The position numbers were made by a program, and so were the translations under genes. Below, piece by piece: positions 20,020 to 34,133 of a stretch of 58,246 nt of DNA (its first letter is position 1; every line of letters begins with the position of its first letter). The DNA comes from Verrucomicrobiota bacterium (GTDB lineage: Bacteria; Verrucomicrobiota; Verrucomicrobiia; Limisphaerales; UBA9464). A model generated the notes under the pieces. That model made no database searches, had not been told where the DNA came from, and saw nothing but the letters and a program-made list of their open reading frames with translations. The stretch spans positions 1 through 58,246 of the forward strand of contig VHCX01000017.1 of NCBI GenBank assembly GCA_016871615.1, given 5' to 3'.

Positions 20020-21117
20020 TCACAGCGCGTTGAGGATCCGGTTCAGGTTCACGTTCTTGGAGATGATCTCCTGGATGAGCTGGATCTTTTGGCTGTCGTC
20101 GGGCCGGGTCTTGACGATGAGGTCGTGGACGATGGAGGCGGCGCGGTAGCTGTCCTTGCCGGTGATGATCACCGGGCAGGGCAGTTCGCGCAGCGACTTG
20201 AGCATCGACGGCGACGGCTTGATGTCGTCGGACAGGATGAGCCCGGCGATGGGCGCCTTGGAGGCCTTCATCGTCGCGGCGGCCGTCTCGAGGAGGTCCT
20301 CCCGGTCGGCGGGTACGATCATCACCACGCCGGGCCGCAGCTGGTCACGGGCCCGCTCCGCGCCCATCGCCCCGACGACCATGCGCTCGACGACCTGGGT
20401 GAGCGGGCGCCTGCCGACAAGGATCTCGGCCTCGAGTTCATCGGCGATGGCGCCGACGGTGGGCCGGGAGAGGATCGGTTGATACGGCACGACGCCGAGG
20501 AGTTCGAGGCCCTTGCGCTTGAGTCCGCGCTGCGCGAACTCGGTGATGTAGTCGAGCTTCTCGGGCAGCACCTTGTTGATGATCACCCCGATGACCTGGA
20601 CGCCCTCCTGCTTGAAGAGGGCGTGGTTCATGACGGTTTCGTCGATGGGTTGGCCGATGCCGCCGCGGGTCACGATGACCACCTTGGCGTTGAGCAGCTT
20701 GGCGACGTTGGCGTTGGACAGGTCGAAGACGCTGCCGACCCCGGCGTGGCCCGTGCCCTCGCAGAGCACGAAGTCCTTCTCCCAGGCCACGCGGTCGAAG
20801 GCCTTGTGGATGCGCTTGACCAGGGCCTCGAGGTTGGCCGACTGCAGGTACTTGCGGGTGAAGTCGGGCTCGACGGCGATGGGCGACATGTCCACCAGCG
20901 GGCAGTTCAGCCGGAAGACCCGGTCCATGATGACGGCGTCCTCGTCGATCTTCTGCTCGTCGATCTCCACGAAGCGCTGGCCCACGGGCTTGATGTAGCC
21001 CACCCGGCCATAGCGCCGCTGCAGCGCCGCCAGGAGGCCGAGCGAGGTGGTGGTCTTGCCGTCGTTCTGGCGGGTGGCCGCGATGAAGACCCGGGGGGTG
21101 AGCTGGTTCTGGAGCAT
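20020..21117 (-). CDS. DRTGG-domain ATPase (BioD-like), Pta N-terminal module homologue
   Basis: A 365-residue cytosolic protein equivalent to the N-terminal half of the long enterobacterial phosphotransacetylase. The P-loop-like ATRQNDGKTTTSLG (about residues 14-27) belongs to the dethiobiotin-synthetase fold, with LCEGTGHAGVGSVFDLSNA downstream. A C-terminal DRTGG domain (from about residue 215, GVVPYQPILSRPTVGAIADEL) follows. It lies 39 bases downstream of a separate catalytic pta on the same strand, so the pair probably forms a regulated enzyme in two chains. Nucleotide sensing is inferred from E. coli Pta. Confidence 0.85.
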   Translation of the reverse strand: MLQNQLTPRVFIAATRQNDGKTTTSLGLLAALQRRYGRVGYIKPVGQRFVEIDEQKIDEDAVIMDRVFRLNCPLVDMSPIAVEPDFTRKYLQSANLEALVKRIHKAFDRVAWEKDFVLCEGTGHAGVGSVFDLSNANVAKLLNAKVVIVTRGGIGQPIDETVMNHALFKQEGVQVIGVIINKVLPEKLDYITEFAQRGLKRKGLELLGVVPYQPILSRPTVGAIADELEAEILVGRRPLTQVVERMVVGAMGAERARDQLRPGVVMIVPADREDLLETAAATMKASKAPIAGLILSDDIKPSPSMLKSLRELPCPVIITGKDSYRAASIVHDLIVKTRPDDSQKIQLIQEIISKNVNLNRILNAL

Positions 21118-21156
21118 GGCGGGGAGGGCTCGGGTGGGGTGGGGCTGCCGGCCGCT

Positions 21157-22212
21157 TCAGAGGTCGCCGGGCAGCGTCTCGCCGGCGCCGGGGTAGAGCT
21201 GCTGGTAGTCGATGCTCTGCAGGCCCACGATTGCGGCCACGCCGAGGATGTCGTGCGAGCTGCTGCCGCGCGACAGGTCGGCGGCCGGGCGGTCCAGGCC
21301 CAGCAGGATTTGGCCATAGGCGTTGGCCCGGGCCACGTGCTGGATGAGCTTGCTGGCGATGTTGCCCGAGTTGAGATCGGGGAAGATGAGCACGTTGGCC
21401 TTCCCGGCCACCTTGCTGTCGGGGAGCTTGCGCACGGCGATTTCCGGGATGAGGGCGGCGTCGACCTGCAGCTCGCCGTCGAAGTCGGCCTCGAAGCCCA
21501 GGTCGTGGGCCTTCTGCTGGGCCAGCCCGGTGGCGGCCTGGACCTTCATGAGGCTGGGCTGGGTGGCGCTGCCCTTGGTGGAGTAGCTCAAGAGGGCCAC
21601 GCGCGGCCGAACGCCGGAAATCTGACGGGCCAGGCGGGCCGTCGAGATGGCGATGTCGGCGAGCTGGTCGACGGTGGGGTCCGGGATGACGCCGCAGTCG
21701 CCCATGAACAGCACGCCCCGGTCGCCGAAGCGGGTGTCCTCGACCTCCATGACCATGCACGACGAGGCCGTGGTGGTCTTCGGGGCCACCTTGATGATCT
21801 GGAAGAGCGGCCGCAGCACGCCGCCGGAGATCTCCTTGGCGCCCGAGACCAGTCCGTCGGCCTGCTTCATGGCCACCATCATCGCGCCGAAGTAGTTCGG
21901 CTTGATCATGGCCTCGCGGGCCTCCTGCTCCTCGATGCCCTTGCCCCGGCGCAGCAGCAGGAAGCGTCGCACGAAGCTGTCGAGGTCGGGGCTCTCGGCC
22001 GGGTTGATCAGCCGGATGCCCTCGAGCGACACGTTCAGCGCGGCGGCCGCCTCCTTGATGGCCAGCCGGTCGCCCAGGAGGATCGGGGCCCCGAGGCGCA
22101 GGGAGAAGAACTGGCGGGCCGCCTGGATGACCCTCGGCTCGGTGCCCTCCGGGAAGACGATCCGCTTGGGGTGACGCTGGAGCTTCTCGATCACGCCGCC
22201 GATGAAACGCAT
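21157..22212 (-). CDS. pta: phosphate acetyltransferase, catalytic chain
   Basis: A 351-residue PTA/PTB family enzyme interconverting acetyl-CoA plus phosphate and acetyl phosphate. IVFPEGTEPRVIQAARQF at the N-terminus, the long helical middle, SSCMVMEVEDTRFGDRGVLFMGDCGVIPDPT (in pieces SSCMVMEV, FMGDCGVIPDPT) and the C-terminal VLIFPDLNSGNIASKL and NAYGQILLGLDRPAADLSRG are family hallmarks. It lacks the N-terminal DRTGG half of long Pta proteins, which is encoded separately just downstream. No acetate kinase gene is seen in the window. Phosphate butyryltransferase activity is not excluded. Confidence 0.92.
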   Translation of the reverse strand: MRFIGGVIEKLQRHPKRIVFPEGTEPRVIQAARQFFSLRLGAPILLGDRLAIKEAAAALNVSLEGIRLINPAESPDLDSFVRRFLLLRRGKGIEEQEAREAMIKPNYFGAMMVAMKQADGLVSGAKEISGGVLRPLFQIIKVAPKTTTASSCMVMEVEDTRFGDRGVLFMGDCGVIPDPTVDQLADIAISTARLARQISGVRPRVALLSYSTKGSATQPSLMKVQAATGLAQQKAHDLGFEADFDGELQVDAALIPEIAVRKLPDSKVAGKANVLIFPDLNSGNIASKLIQHVARANAYGQILLGLDRPAADLSRGSSSHDILGVAAIVGLQSIDYQQLYPGAGETLPGDL

Positions 22213-22313
22213 GGCCGGACCATGGCCGAGGCGCCCAGGACCGACAAGGGTGGCGTCGGGCGCCGCGGAAGGCCGGTCTCATGGCGCCCACGCCCCCGGT
22301 CGAGCGGCACGAA

Positions 22314-22357
22314 AAACCCCGCGGGCTCCGGGTCTTTCGACGGGTGCCGCGGGGGTT
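22314..22357 (-). terminator. intrinsic terminator of acnA
   Basis: On the minus strand AACCCCCGCGG pairs with CCGCGGGGTT across a loop of about 22 bases, followed by TTTTTCG, just 24 bases after the acnA stop. This is the clearest intrinsic terminator in this half of the window and separates acnA from pta. Confidence 0.75.
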
Positions 22358-22380
22358 GCTGGCCGCCGTCCGGCCGGGCC

Positions 22381-25071
<2,691 letters not shown>

Positions 25072-25113
25072 CGTGCGCGGGATTGCTTGGGGAAATTCGG
25101 CGTTTTGGGTATC

Positions 25114-25142
25114 AGAATTGGCCTTGGCGGCCGGAGCGTCAA
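25114..25142 (-). promoter_or_regulatory. candidate promoter of acnA
   Basis: On the minus strand TTGACG (25142-25137), a 17-base spacer and AATTCT (25119-25114) lie in the 103-base gap between shc and acnA. The -10 box is weak, but the -35 box matches those ahead of secA and ppdK. Confidence 0.3.
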
Positions 25143-25174
25143 GCGACCGGCTCCGGAAGGCCAAGGCCGGATCT

Positions 25175-27154
25175 TCAGGTGGCCCGGCCGGGAACCTCAC
25201 CCCGGCAGAGCTTGCGGTGGGTCGCCAGGGCCAGCAGCGGCCAGGCGTTCCGGTACATGTCGTACTTGAGGTAGAAGACGCACGGGAAGCCCGTGCCGGT
25301 GATCTCTTCCTCGGTCCAGGAGCCGTCGGTGTTCTGGTTGCGGATGAGCCACTCGACACCCCGGGCCAGGGCCGGATCCGATGCGTCGCCCATCGCGCAG
25401 AGGCCCATCACCGCCCAGGCGGTCTGCGAGGCGGTGGCCGGGCCGGCCCCTTTGAAGATGGGGTCGTCGTAGGTGTTGCAGCGCTCGCCCCAGCCCCCGT
25501 CGGGCAGCTGGACGCTGCGCAGCCAGGCCGCGCCGCGCTGGAGCCATGGCTCGTCCATGTCCCAGCCCATGGCCTTCATGCCCCGGAGCACCTGCCAGGT
25601 GCCGTAGATGTAGTTCACGCCCCACCGGCCGTACCACGAGCCGTCGGCCTCCTGCTGGCCCTTCAGATAGGTGATGGCGCGCTGGACCTGGGGGCAGTCG
25701 CGATCCCAGCCCTCGTAGCCCAGCAGCTCGAGGATGCGCGCGGTGATGTCCGCGCACTCGGGGTCGAGCATGGCGTTGTGGTCGGCGAAGGGGACCTTCT
25801 CCAGGATGGACTTGGTGCAGTCCTTGTCGAAGGCGGCCCAGCCGCCGTCGCGGCACTGGAAGGTCATCATCCAGCGGATGGCCCGGGTGCGGCACTCGTC
25901 GCGTCGGCGGGGATCGTCGGTGGGGATGAGCCGCAGCGCCAGGATGACCATGGCCGTGTCGTCGACATCGGGGTTCCACTGGTTGGCGTATTCGAACACC
26001 CAGCCGGAGGCCTCCACGTCGGCCGGGTTCTTGTGGATCCAGTCGCCGCGGAAGCGGATCTCCATGTCCATCAGCCACTCGGCCGCCCGCTTCATCCGGG
26101 GGTGGTGGCCCGGCACGCCGGACTCGCGCAGGCAGATCGCCACGATGGCGCTGTCCCAGACCGGGGAGAAGCAGGGCTCGATGCGCACGGAGTCGTCCGT
26201 GAAGTGCATGAGCTTCTCGAGCTCGTGGTGGGCCCGGATGACTTGCGGGTGGTCGTCGGGGTAGCCCAGGGCGATGAGCGCGATGAGGGCGTTGAGCATC
26301 GCCGGGAAGATCGCCGCCAGGCCGTCGCTGCCCTCGAAGCGCTCGAGCATCCAGGTCTCGGCCCGCCTGATGGCCCGCCGCCGGAAGGGGTGCAGTCCCT
26401 GGCGGCTGACCCACTCGGCGAACTTGTGCAGCCGGTCCAGCCAGAGGAAGCCGTTCCGCAGCGAGAAGTCGAAATAACGGGGCCGCAAGGTCTCGTCCAA
26501 TTCCCACTTGCCCGTCGGGTACAGCTCGTCGAGGTCCACCTTCACCGGGCGCGTCGGGCGGAAGTGGTTGATGATGGCCAGCGGGATGATCATCGCCCGC
26601 GACCAGTTGCTCATCTCCCAGAAGTTCACGTGGAACCACTTGCCGATGAGCAGCACCTCGCACGGGATGGTCGGCACGTGGTTCCAAGTCACCAGGCCGA
26701 GCAATGCGAGGTAGAGCTTGGAGAAGGTGTTCATCCGCGGCACGCCGCCGAGCGAGCGGGCCATCTCGCGGGCGCGGAGCATCCGGGGATCGGTGGTGGG
26801 GATGCCGGCCAGCTTCAGCGCCAGGTAGGCCTTCACCGTGGCGTTCACCTCCGCGGGGCCGTTGGGGTAGATGTTCCAGCCACCGTCGGCGAGCTGCTTG
26901 TCGAAGATGTGGCGGACGGCCTTGCGCTGCCATCCGGCATCGACCCGGCCCCACCAGTGGTAGAAGGCGACCATGTCCGCCACGAGCGTCACGTCCACCA
27001 TCAGCTCGCCGACCCAGTACCCCTCGGGCCGCTGTTCGGACAGCAGGTAGCCCTGCGAGCGGGTGATCGCGCTGTCGAGGTCGGGATGGGCTGTGACAAA
27101 AGGCCGCCCCGGGACACCGTCCGAGGTGCGGAGCGGCGCTTGGCTCACGGACAT
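25175..27154 (-). CDS. shc: squalene-hopene cyclase
   Basis: A 659-residue monotopic membrane enzyme cyclising squalene to hopene, the first committed step of hopanoid synthesis. The catalytic acid motif reads DVDDTA (family DxDDTA) at about residue 380. Several QW repeats are visible, e.g. [42 protein letters not shown] (here at its full 20 residues), QLPDGGWGE and QNTDGSWTE. Length fits the family (630-720). No squalene-synthesis genes (hpnCDE) are adjacent. The start at 27154 is the first ATG; the 118-base gap to mpl holds divergent promoters. Confidence 0.95.
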   Translation of the reverse strand: MSVSQAPLRTSDGVPGRPFVTAHPDLDSAITRSQGYLLSEQRPEGYWVGELMVDVTLVADMVAFYHWWGRVDAGWQRKAVRHIFDKQLADGGWNIYPNGPAEVNATVKAYLALKLAGIPTTDPRMLRAREMARSLGGVPRMNTFSKLYLALLGLVTWNHVPTIPCEVLLIGKWFHVNFWEMSNWSRAMIIPLAIINHFRPTRPVKVDLDELYPTGKWELDETLRPRYFDFSLRNGFLWLDRLHKFAEWVSRQGLHPFRRRAIRRAETWMLERFEGSDGLAAIFPAMLNALIALIALGYPDDHPQVIRAHHELEKLMHFTDDSVRIEPCFSPVWDSAIVAICLRESGVPGHHPRMKRAAEWLMDMEIRFRGDWIHKNPADVEASGWVFEYANQWNPDVDDTAMVILALRLIPTDDPRRRDECRTRAIRWMMTFQCRDGGWAAFDKDCTKSILEKVPFADHNAMLDPECADITARILELLGYEGWDRDCPQVQRAITYLKGQQEADGSWYGRWGVNYIYGTWQVLRGMKAMGWDMDEPWLQRGAAWLRSVQLPDGGWGERCNTYDDPIFKGAGPATASQTAWAVMGLCAMGDASDPALARGVEWLIRNQNTDGSWTEEEITGTGFPCVFYLKYDMYRNAWPLLALATHRKLCRGEVPGRAT

Positions 27155-27271
27155 AGGGGTCAGGATGGGTCCGGGGCTTCATCCCGCAAAGTGATTATTC
27201 AGGGCCTCGCGATGCCGGTTTGGGCTGGTTTGGAACTTGGGCTTGATCGCCCCCGACCCTACGCTTGGCCC

Positions 27272-28687
27272 GTGTTCGGGAATCTGCGCAGCGTCCACTT
27301 CATCGGCATCGGCGGCACGGCCATGGCCAGCGCCGCGGCGGCCATGCACCAGCTGGGATACCAGGTGAGCGGGTCCGACCAGGATGTGATCTACCCGCCG
27401 ATGTCCACCTTCCTGGCCGAACGCGGCATCCGGGTGAACGCCGGGTACGCCGAGGCCAACCTGGCCCACCGACCCGACCTCGTGGTGGTGGGCAACGCCA
27501 TCTCCCGGGGCAATCCCGAGGCCGAAGCCGTGTTGGAGCGCCGTCTGCGGTACTGCTCGCTGCCCGAGCTGCTCAAGGAGTTCTTCATCCGGGGCCGCCG
27601 CTCGCTGGTGGTCGCCGGCACGCATGGCAAGACGACCACCGCCTCGCTGCTGGCCTGGGTGCTGGAGCGCGCGGGCCTGAACCCGTCGTTCCTCATCGGC
27701 GGCATTCCCCGCAACCTCGGCCAGGGGGCGCGCTTCACCGACTCGGAGTGGTTCGTGATCGAGGGCGACGAGTACGACACGGCCTTCTTCGACAAGCGCT
27801 CGAAGTTCGTCCACTACCTGCCGGAGGTGGCCATTCTGAACAACCTGGAGTTCGACCACGCCGACATCTTCCCGACGCTCGCCGAAATCCAGCTCAGCTT
27901 CCGGCGCTTCATCCACCTGGTCCCCCGAAACGGGCTGCTCCTGGCCAATGGCGACGAGCCAAACCTTGCGCCGTTGCTCGACGTGCGGCACTGCCCGGTC
28001 AAGCGCTTCGGTCTCGGTGCCGGCAATGAGCTGCGGGCCGGCGGCCTCGTCCTGAAGGACGACGGCTCGGAGTTCGAGCTGGGTGGCACCCGGTTCCGCA
28101 TCCCCATGGTGGGCGAACTCAACGTGCGCAACGCCCTGGCCGTCGCGGCCGCGGCCCGCCACTGCGGCATCCGCGACACGGTCATCCAGGGCGCCTTCGA
28201 TTCGTTCCTCAGCGTGAAGCGCCGCATGGAGGTCCTGGGCGAGTCGGGCGGCGTGGTGGTGATCGACGACTTCGGGCACCACCCGACGGCGATCCGGGAA
28301 ACGGTGCGCGCCCTCCGCGTGAAGTTCCCCGGCCGCCGGATCTGGGCGGTCTTCGAGCCCCGTTCCAACACCACCCGACGCAACGTCTTCCAGCACGAAC
28401 TGGTCGATGCCCTCGAGCGTGCCGACGTCGTGGTGGTGGCCGAGGTGGCTCGGCTCGAGCAGTTGCCCCTGGGCGAGCGCCTCGACCCGGAGAAGCTCAT
28501 GCAGGACTTGCGCCTGACGGGCAAGCCGGCGGCCTACCTGCCGACGGTCGAGGCCATCATCGACCACGTGGCCGGGGCCGCCCGGCCGGGCGACGTGGTG
28601 TGCGTCTTCAGCAACGGCGGCTTCGGGGGCATTCACCAGAGGTTGCTGGACCGTCTGGAGACCCCGGGTGCCGGGGCCGCTGAATAA
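27272..28687 (+). CDS. mpl: UDP-N-acetylmuramate:L-Ala-gamma-D-Glu-meso-DAP ligase Mpl
   Basis: A 471-residue Mur ligase for murein recycling, joining the recovered tripeptide to UDP-MurNAc. VHFIGIGGTAMAS at the N-terminus, SGSDQDVIYPPMSTFL, the ATP loop VAGTHGKTTTASLLAW, VIEGDEYDTAFFDKRSKFVHY, LNNLEFDHADIF and the C-terminal EPRSNTTRR and SNGGFGGIHQRLLD match E. coli Mpl closely, so this is not MurC. I prefer the GTG at 27272; an in-frame ATG at 27212 would add 20 residues that look untranslated. Implies meso-diaminopimelate peptidoglycan. Confidence 0.93.
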   Translation: MFGNLRSVHFIGIGGTAMASAAAAMHQLGYQVSGSDQDVIYPPMSTFLAERGIRVNAGYAEANLAHRPDLVVVGNAISRGNPEAEAVLERRLRYCSLPELLKEFFIRGRRSLVVAGTHGKTTTASLLAWVLERAGLNPSFLIGGIPRNLGQGARFTDSEWFVIEGDEYDTAFFDKRSKFVHYLPEVAILNNLEFDHADIFPTLAEIQLSFRRFIHLVPRNGLLLANGDEPNLAPLLDVRHCPVKRFGLGAGNELRAGGLVLKDDGSEFELGGTRFRIPMVGELNVRNALAVAAAARHCGIRDTVIQGAFDSFLSVKRRMEVLGESGGVVVIDDFGHHPTAIRETVRALRVKFPGRRIWAVFEPRSNTTRRNVFQHELVDALERADVVVVAEVARLEQLPLGERLDPEKLMQDLRLTGKPAAYLPTVEAIIDHVAGAARPGDVVCVFSNGGFGGIHQRLLDRLETPGAGAAE

Positions 28688-28741
28688 GGCGTTGGTTCGG
28701 CCGTCGGAGGCTGATGTGGGTGGTTCCCCGGTTCCCACCGC

Positions 28742-29167
28742 ATGAACAAATCCCTCCTCGTCGCGGCTGCACTTTTCGCGGGCACGTCGTCCCTCACCGC
28801 CACCCTCCACGCCGGGAACATCTCCTGGGGCGTCAGCATCGGAAGCTGGGGAGGAGGCGTCGGCGTCGGGGTGTCCGCAGGTTCCTGGGGCGCGCCGCCG
28901 CCGCCGGTCGGCGTGGTGTCCGTCGCGGCACCGGTGTTTGCCCATCCTGCTCCGCCTCCGCCGCCTCCCCCGGCGGTGGTGTATGCCCCGGCCCCTGTGG
29001 TGTACGCTCCCGTACCCGTGGTCTATGCGCCGGCGCCGGTCGTCTACGCCCCGGCCCACGTCGTGACCTATGGGCCGCCGCCCGCGGTGTATGCCCCGGC
29101 CCCGGTCATCTACGCGCCAGCCCCCATCCACTGCGCTCCCCGGTTCGCCTTCCGCGCCCGCTGGTGA
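28742..29167 (+). CDS. exported VVYAPAP-repeat protein
   Basis: A 141-residue protein with a Sec signal peptide (MNKSLLVAAALFAGTSSLTATLHA). A Gly/Ser/Trp-rich segment (ISWGVSIGSWGGGVGVG) follows, then a proline run and about seven imperfect copies of VVYAPAP between residues 78 and 130, ending in an Arg/Phe-rich tail. No cysteine pattern or membrane helix follows the signal. The composition resembles cell-surface or sheath structural proteins. Function unknown; the DNA repeats are correspondingly tandem. Confidence 0.75.
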   Translation: MNKSLLVAAALFAGTSSLTATLHAGNISWGVSIGSWGGGVGVGVSAGSWGAPPPPVGVVSVAAPVFAHPAPPPPPPPAVVYAPAPVVYAPVPVVYAPAPVVYAPAHVVTYGPPPAVYAPAPVIYAPAPIHCAPRFAFRARW

Positions 29168-29315
29168 GCCATGGGTCGTGGCAGGCACCGCAGGTTGGCG
29201 GAGGTCCGGTCTCGGTCCGGTGGCGGTCTGGTCGCGGACTGGTCGACGAGTTCGGGTGCGTCTGCCCCAGATCGTCCGCCTGAGTCCACCGGCCCGGGCG
29301 GGTGATGCCGGCGCA

Positions 29316-29342
29316 ACAACGCCGCCCGGTGGGCGGCGTTGT
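29316..29342. terminator. bidirectional hairpin between convergent genes
   Basis: ACAACGCCGCCC and GGGCGGCGTTGT form a perfect 12-bp stem with a 3-base loop midway between the VVYAPAP gene (ending 29167) and the small Lys-rich gene (ending 29401). There is no T tract, so termination is inferred from position and stem strength. Confidence 0.5.
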
Positions 29343-29400
29343 CAGGGTGGCGGACCGGATGCCGCTAAGGGGCGATCCCGGAAGCCCGCGGAACCTGGGC

Positions 29401-29775
29401 TTAGTTGTCCTTGGCCTCGCTCTTCTTGGCGCGCTTGCCACCAGGGGGACGCTCGCCCGGCGGACGATCTCCCCGGGCCGCCTGTTTTTCGAGGCGCTCG
29501 AGTTGCTGGGTCTCCTTGTCGGTGAGCGTGCCGGAGGCCTTCTTGGCCTTCAGGTCCTTGAGGCGCGCCTCCATCTTGGCCTTGCGCTCCTTGAGCTTCT
29601 CGGTCTTCTCGGCCTCGGTGAGCTTGTCCCACTCCTCGCGGGCTCCCTTGCCCTTCTTGTCGGCCTTCTCGGCCGAGGGGGTGGCCGGGGCGGCAGGTTT
29701 GGCATCCTGCGCCGACAGCGGCGCGAGGCTCAGGCCGATCAGGGCGGTCAACAGGGCGATCTTGCGGAGGTTCAT
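29401..29775 (-). CDS. small exported Lys/Glu-rich protein
   Basis: A 124-residue protein. The signal peptide MNLRKIALLTALIGLSLAPLSAQ is followed by an Ala/Pro/Lys linker, then a long highly charged helix (EEWDKLTEAEKTEKLKERK...LKDLKAKKASGTLTDKETQQLERLEKQ), quoted in part, and an RPPGERPPGGKR tail. It looks like a coiled-coil periplasmic protein. I do not recognise a named family. The start is set by the signal peptide at the ATG 29775. Confidence 0.7.
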   Translation of the reverse strand: MNLRKIALLTALIGLSLAPLSAQDAKPAAPATPSAEKADKKGKGAREEWDKLTEAEKTEKLKERKAKMEARLKDLKAKKASGTLTDKETQQLERLEKQAARGDRPPGERPPGGKRAKKSEAKDN

Positions 29776-29913
29776 GAAGTTTTCTCTGGGGTGCCGGGGG
29801 TTCCCGGCGGGTTGTTCGTTGGAGCAGACCCCGGAGGAGGCCGGCAGGTTACAGGCGGACCTACATGGGCCCCGGTCGGTGCGCCGCCCGGGCGGTTGTG
29901 CTACGCTACGGCA

Positions 29914-30948
29914 ATGAGCGACGTCCTCGCGGGGGCCTTGACCCTGCTTCTGGCCACCAACAAGACGGCCGTCCTGAACTCCGCGCTGGAAGAACGGGCC
30001 GGCATCTCCGTGCCTGTGGTGGCGACCAACGATCCGGTCGAGGCCGATTTCCAGGCCCTCCTCCGGCTCGATGACCAGGTGAGTGATCAGGTCGAGCGCT
30101 GGTTGGACGCCCTGCCCGACGGCGCCGAGGTGGGTGCGGAATTCAAGGCGCGGATCGATGGCCGTCACGATGAGGTGCGCAAGCGCTACCTGTCCTTCAT
30201 GGAAAGGAACCCGAAGCATGCCCGGTCGGTGGTGGCCTACGGCAGCTTCCTCGGGGACATCGGCGACGAGTTCGCCATGGTCGACCAGTGGGAGAGGGCC
30301 CGGTCGATGGATCCGTCGAATCCGGCCGTGTGGAACAACCTCGCCGGCCACTACGCCCATCGGGGCCCCATTGAAAAGGCGTTCCCCTACTTCGAGAAGG
30401 CCATCGAACTGAAGCCCACCGAGGCCCAATACTGGCACTCCCTCGGCACGGTGACCTACCTCTTCCGCCGAGATGCCGAGAAGTACTACGGCGTCGATGA
30501 GCAGGGGGTTTTCAAGAAGGCCTTCGAGTTCTATGCCAAGGCCACCGCGCTGCGTCCCCTCGATTTCAAACTGGCCTCCGATGTCGCCCAGACCTGGTAT
30601 GGGGTGAAGCCTGCGCCGGCCACCAACGAGGTGGCTCGCAAGGCGGCTGAACTGGCGGTCGCCGAGTCGGGCCTGGGCGCTTGGACCAACGCCATGCGTC
30701 TGGCCACGCTGGACGAGGAGCGGGAGGGGGTGCGGTTGCACCTGGCCCGATGGCAGATCAAGGCCGGCCGATGGTCCGAGGCCCGCACCCACCTGGATGT
30801 GGTGACCAACGCGGTCCACTCGGTGGTCAAGGTCCGCCTGGAGCGCACCTGGCGCGAGAAGCAGGGCTTGCCCCCGCTGGGCGTGCCGTCGACCGGCCCC
30901 GGGACCCCGGAGGCCACGGCCCCGGCCGCTCCCGCCGACAGGCCTTGA
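29914..30948 (+). CDS. tetratricopeptide-repeat protein
   Basis: A 344-residue helical protein. A possible N-terminal signal or anchor (MSDVLAGALTLLLATNK) is weak. TPR-like units are visible from about residue 80, e.g. NPKHARSVVAYGSFLGDIGD, NPAVWNNLAGHYAHRGPIEKAF, PTEAQYWHSLGTVTYLF and PLDFKLASDVAQTWYGV. A Pro/Ala-rich tail closes it. TPR proteins scaffold protein contacts; no partner is suggested by the neighbours, a convergent ppdK and a divergent small exported protein. Confidence 0.75.
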   Translation: MSDVLAGALTLLLATNKTAVLNSALEERAGISVPVVATNDPVEADFQALLRLDDQVSDQVERWLDALPDGAEVGAEFKARIDGRHDEVRKRYLSFMERNPKHARSVVAYGSFLGDIGDEFAMVDQWERARSMDPSNPAVWNNLAGHYAHRGPIEKAFPYFEKAIELKPTEAQYWHSLGTVTYLFRRDAEKYYGVDEQGVFKKAFEFYAKATALRPLDFKLASDVAQTWYGVKPAPATNEVARKAAELAVAESGLGAWTNAMRLATLDEEREGVRLHLARWQIKAGRWSEARTHLDVVTNAVHSVVKVRLERTWREKQGLPPLGVPSTGPGTPEATAPAAPADRP

Positions 30949-31030
30949 GCCCCGGGCCGGATCCCTCCGATGGGCAGGCAAGCGGGCGGTCCGCGCGATA
31001 CCCACCCGTGGTGCGCGCCCATCATCCGCC

Positions 31031-31063
31031 AACAAAAAACCGCCCGGATTTCTCCGGGCGGTT
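31031..31063 (-). terminator. intrinsic terminator of ppdK
   Basis: On the minus strand AACCGCCCGG pairs with CCGGGCGGTT around a 6-base loop, followed by TTTTTGTT. It lies 33 bases after the ppdK stop and is a textbook intrinsic terminator. Confidence 0.85.
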
Positions 31064-31095
31064 GGTCTGTCGATCGATGGGCTCCGAGGAGCGCC

Positions 31096-33858
<2,763 letters not shown>

Positions 33859-33916
33859 AATCGCTAGTTGTGTCTTTGGATGGAAACGCGGGAGTCCGCG
33901 TGGAAGCAGAACCGTC

Positions 33917-33944
33917 AGGTTATCCGGGAGCGGGCAAGCGTCAA
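33917..33944 (-). promoter_or_regulatory. candidate sigma70-type promoter of ppdK
   Basis: On the minus strand TTGACG (33944-33939), a 16-base spacer and TAACCT (33922-33917) stand about 60 bases ahead of the ppdK ATG at 33858. Confidence 0.45.
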
Positions 33945-34133
33945 CGCGGGAAAATCCGTGAAACATCGCGTGAAATCATGGTTTTTTGGGTTCCGGATGT
34001 CGTAAACCCTTGGTTTTCCGGGGGGTTGACGGGCCCCGGTGGCACTGCCGGTCCTTCGCCGGCTCCACGCCCGTGGGCCTCCCCAAAGGCATCCTTGTCT
34101 GGCCGGGGCGGTTGTCCGCACCTTCTGAAGCGC

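Noticed and set aside
28978-29130. CRISPR-like array
   Set aside because: The short tandem repeats are in frame and encode VVYAPAP units; there are no unique spacers.
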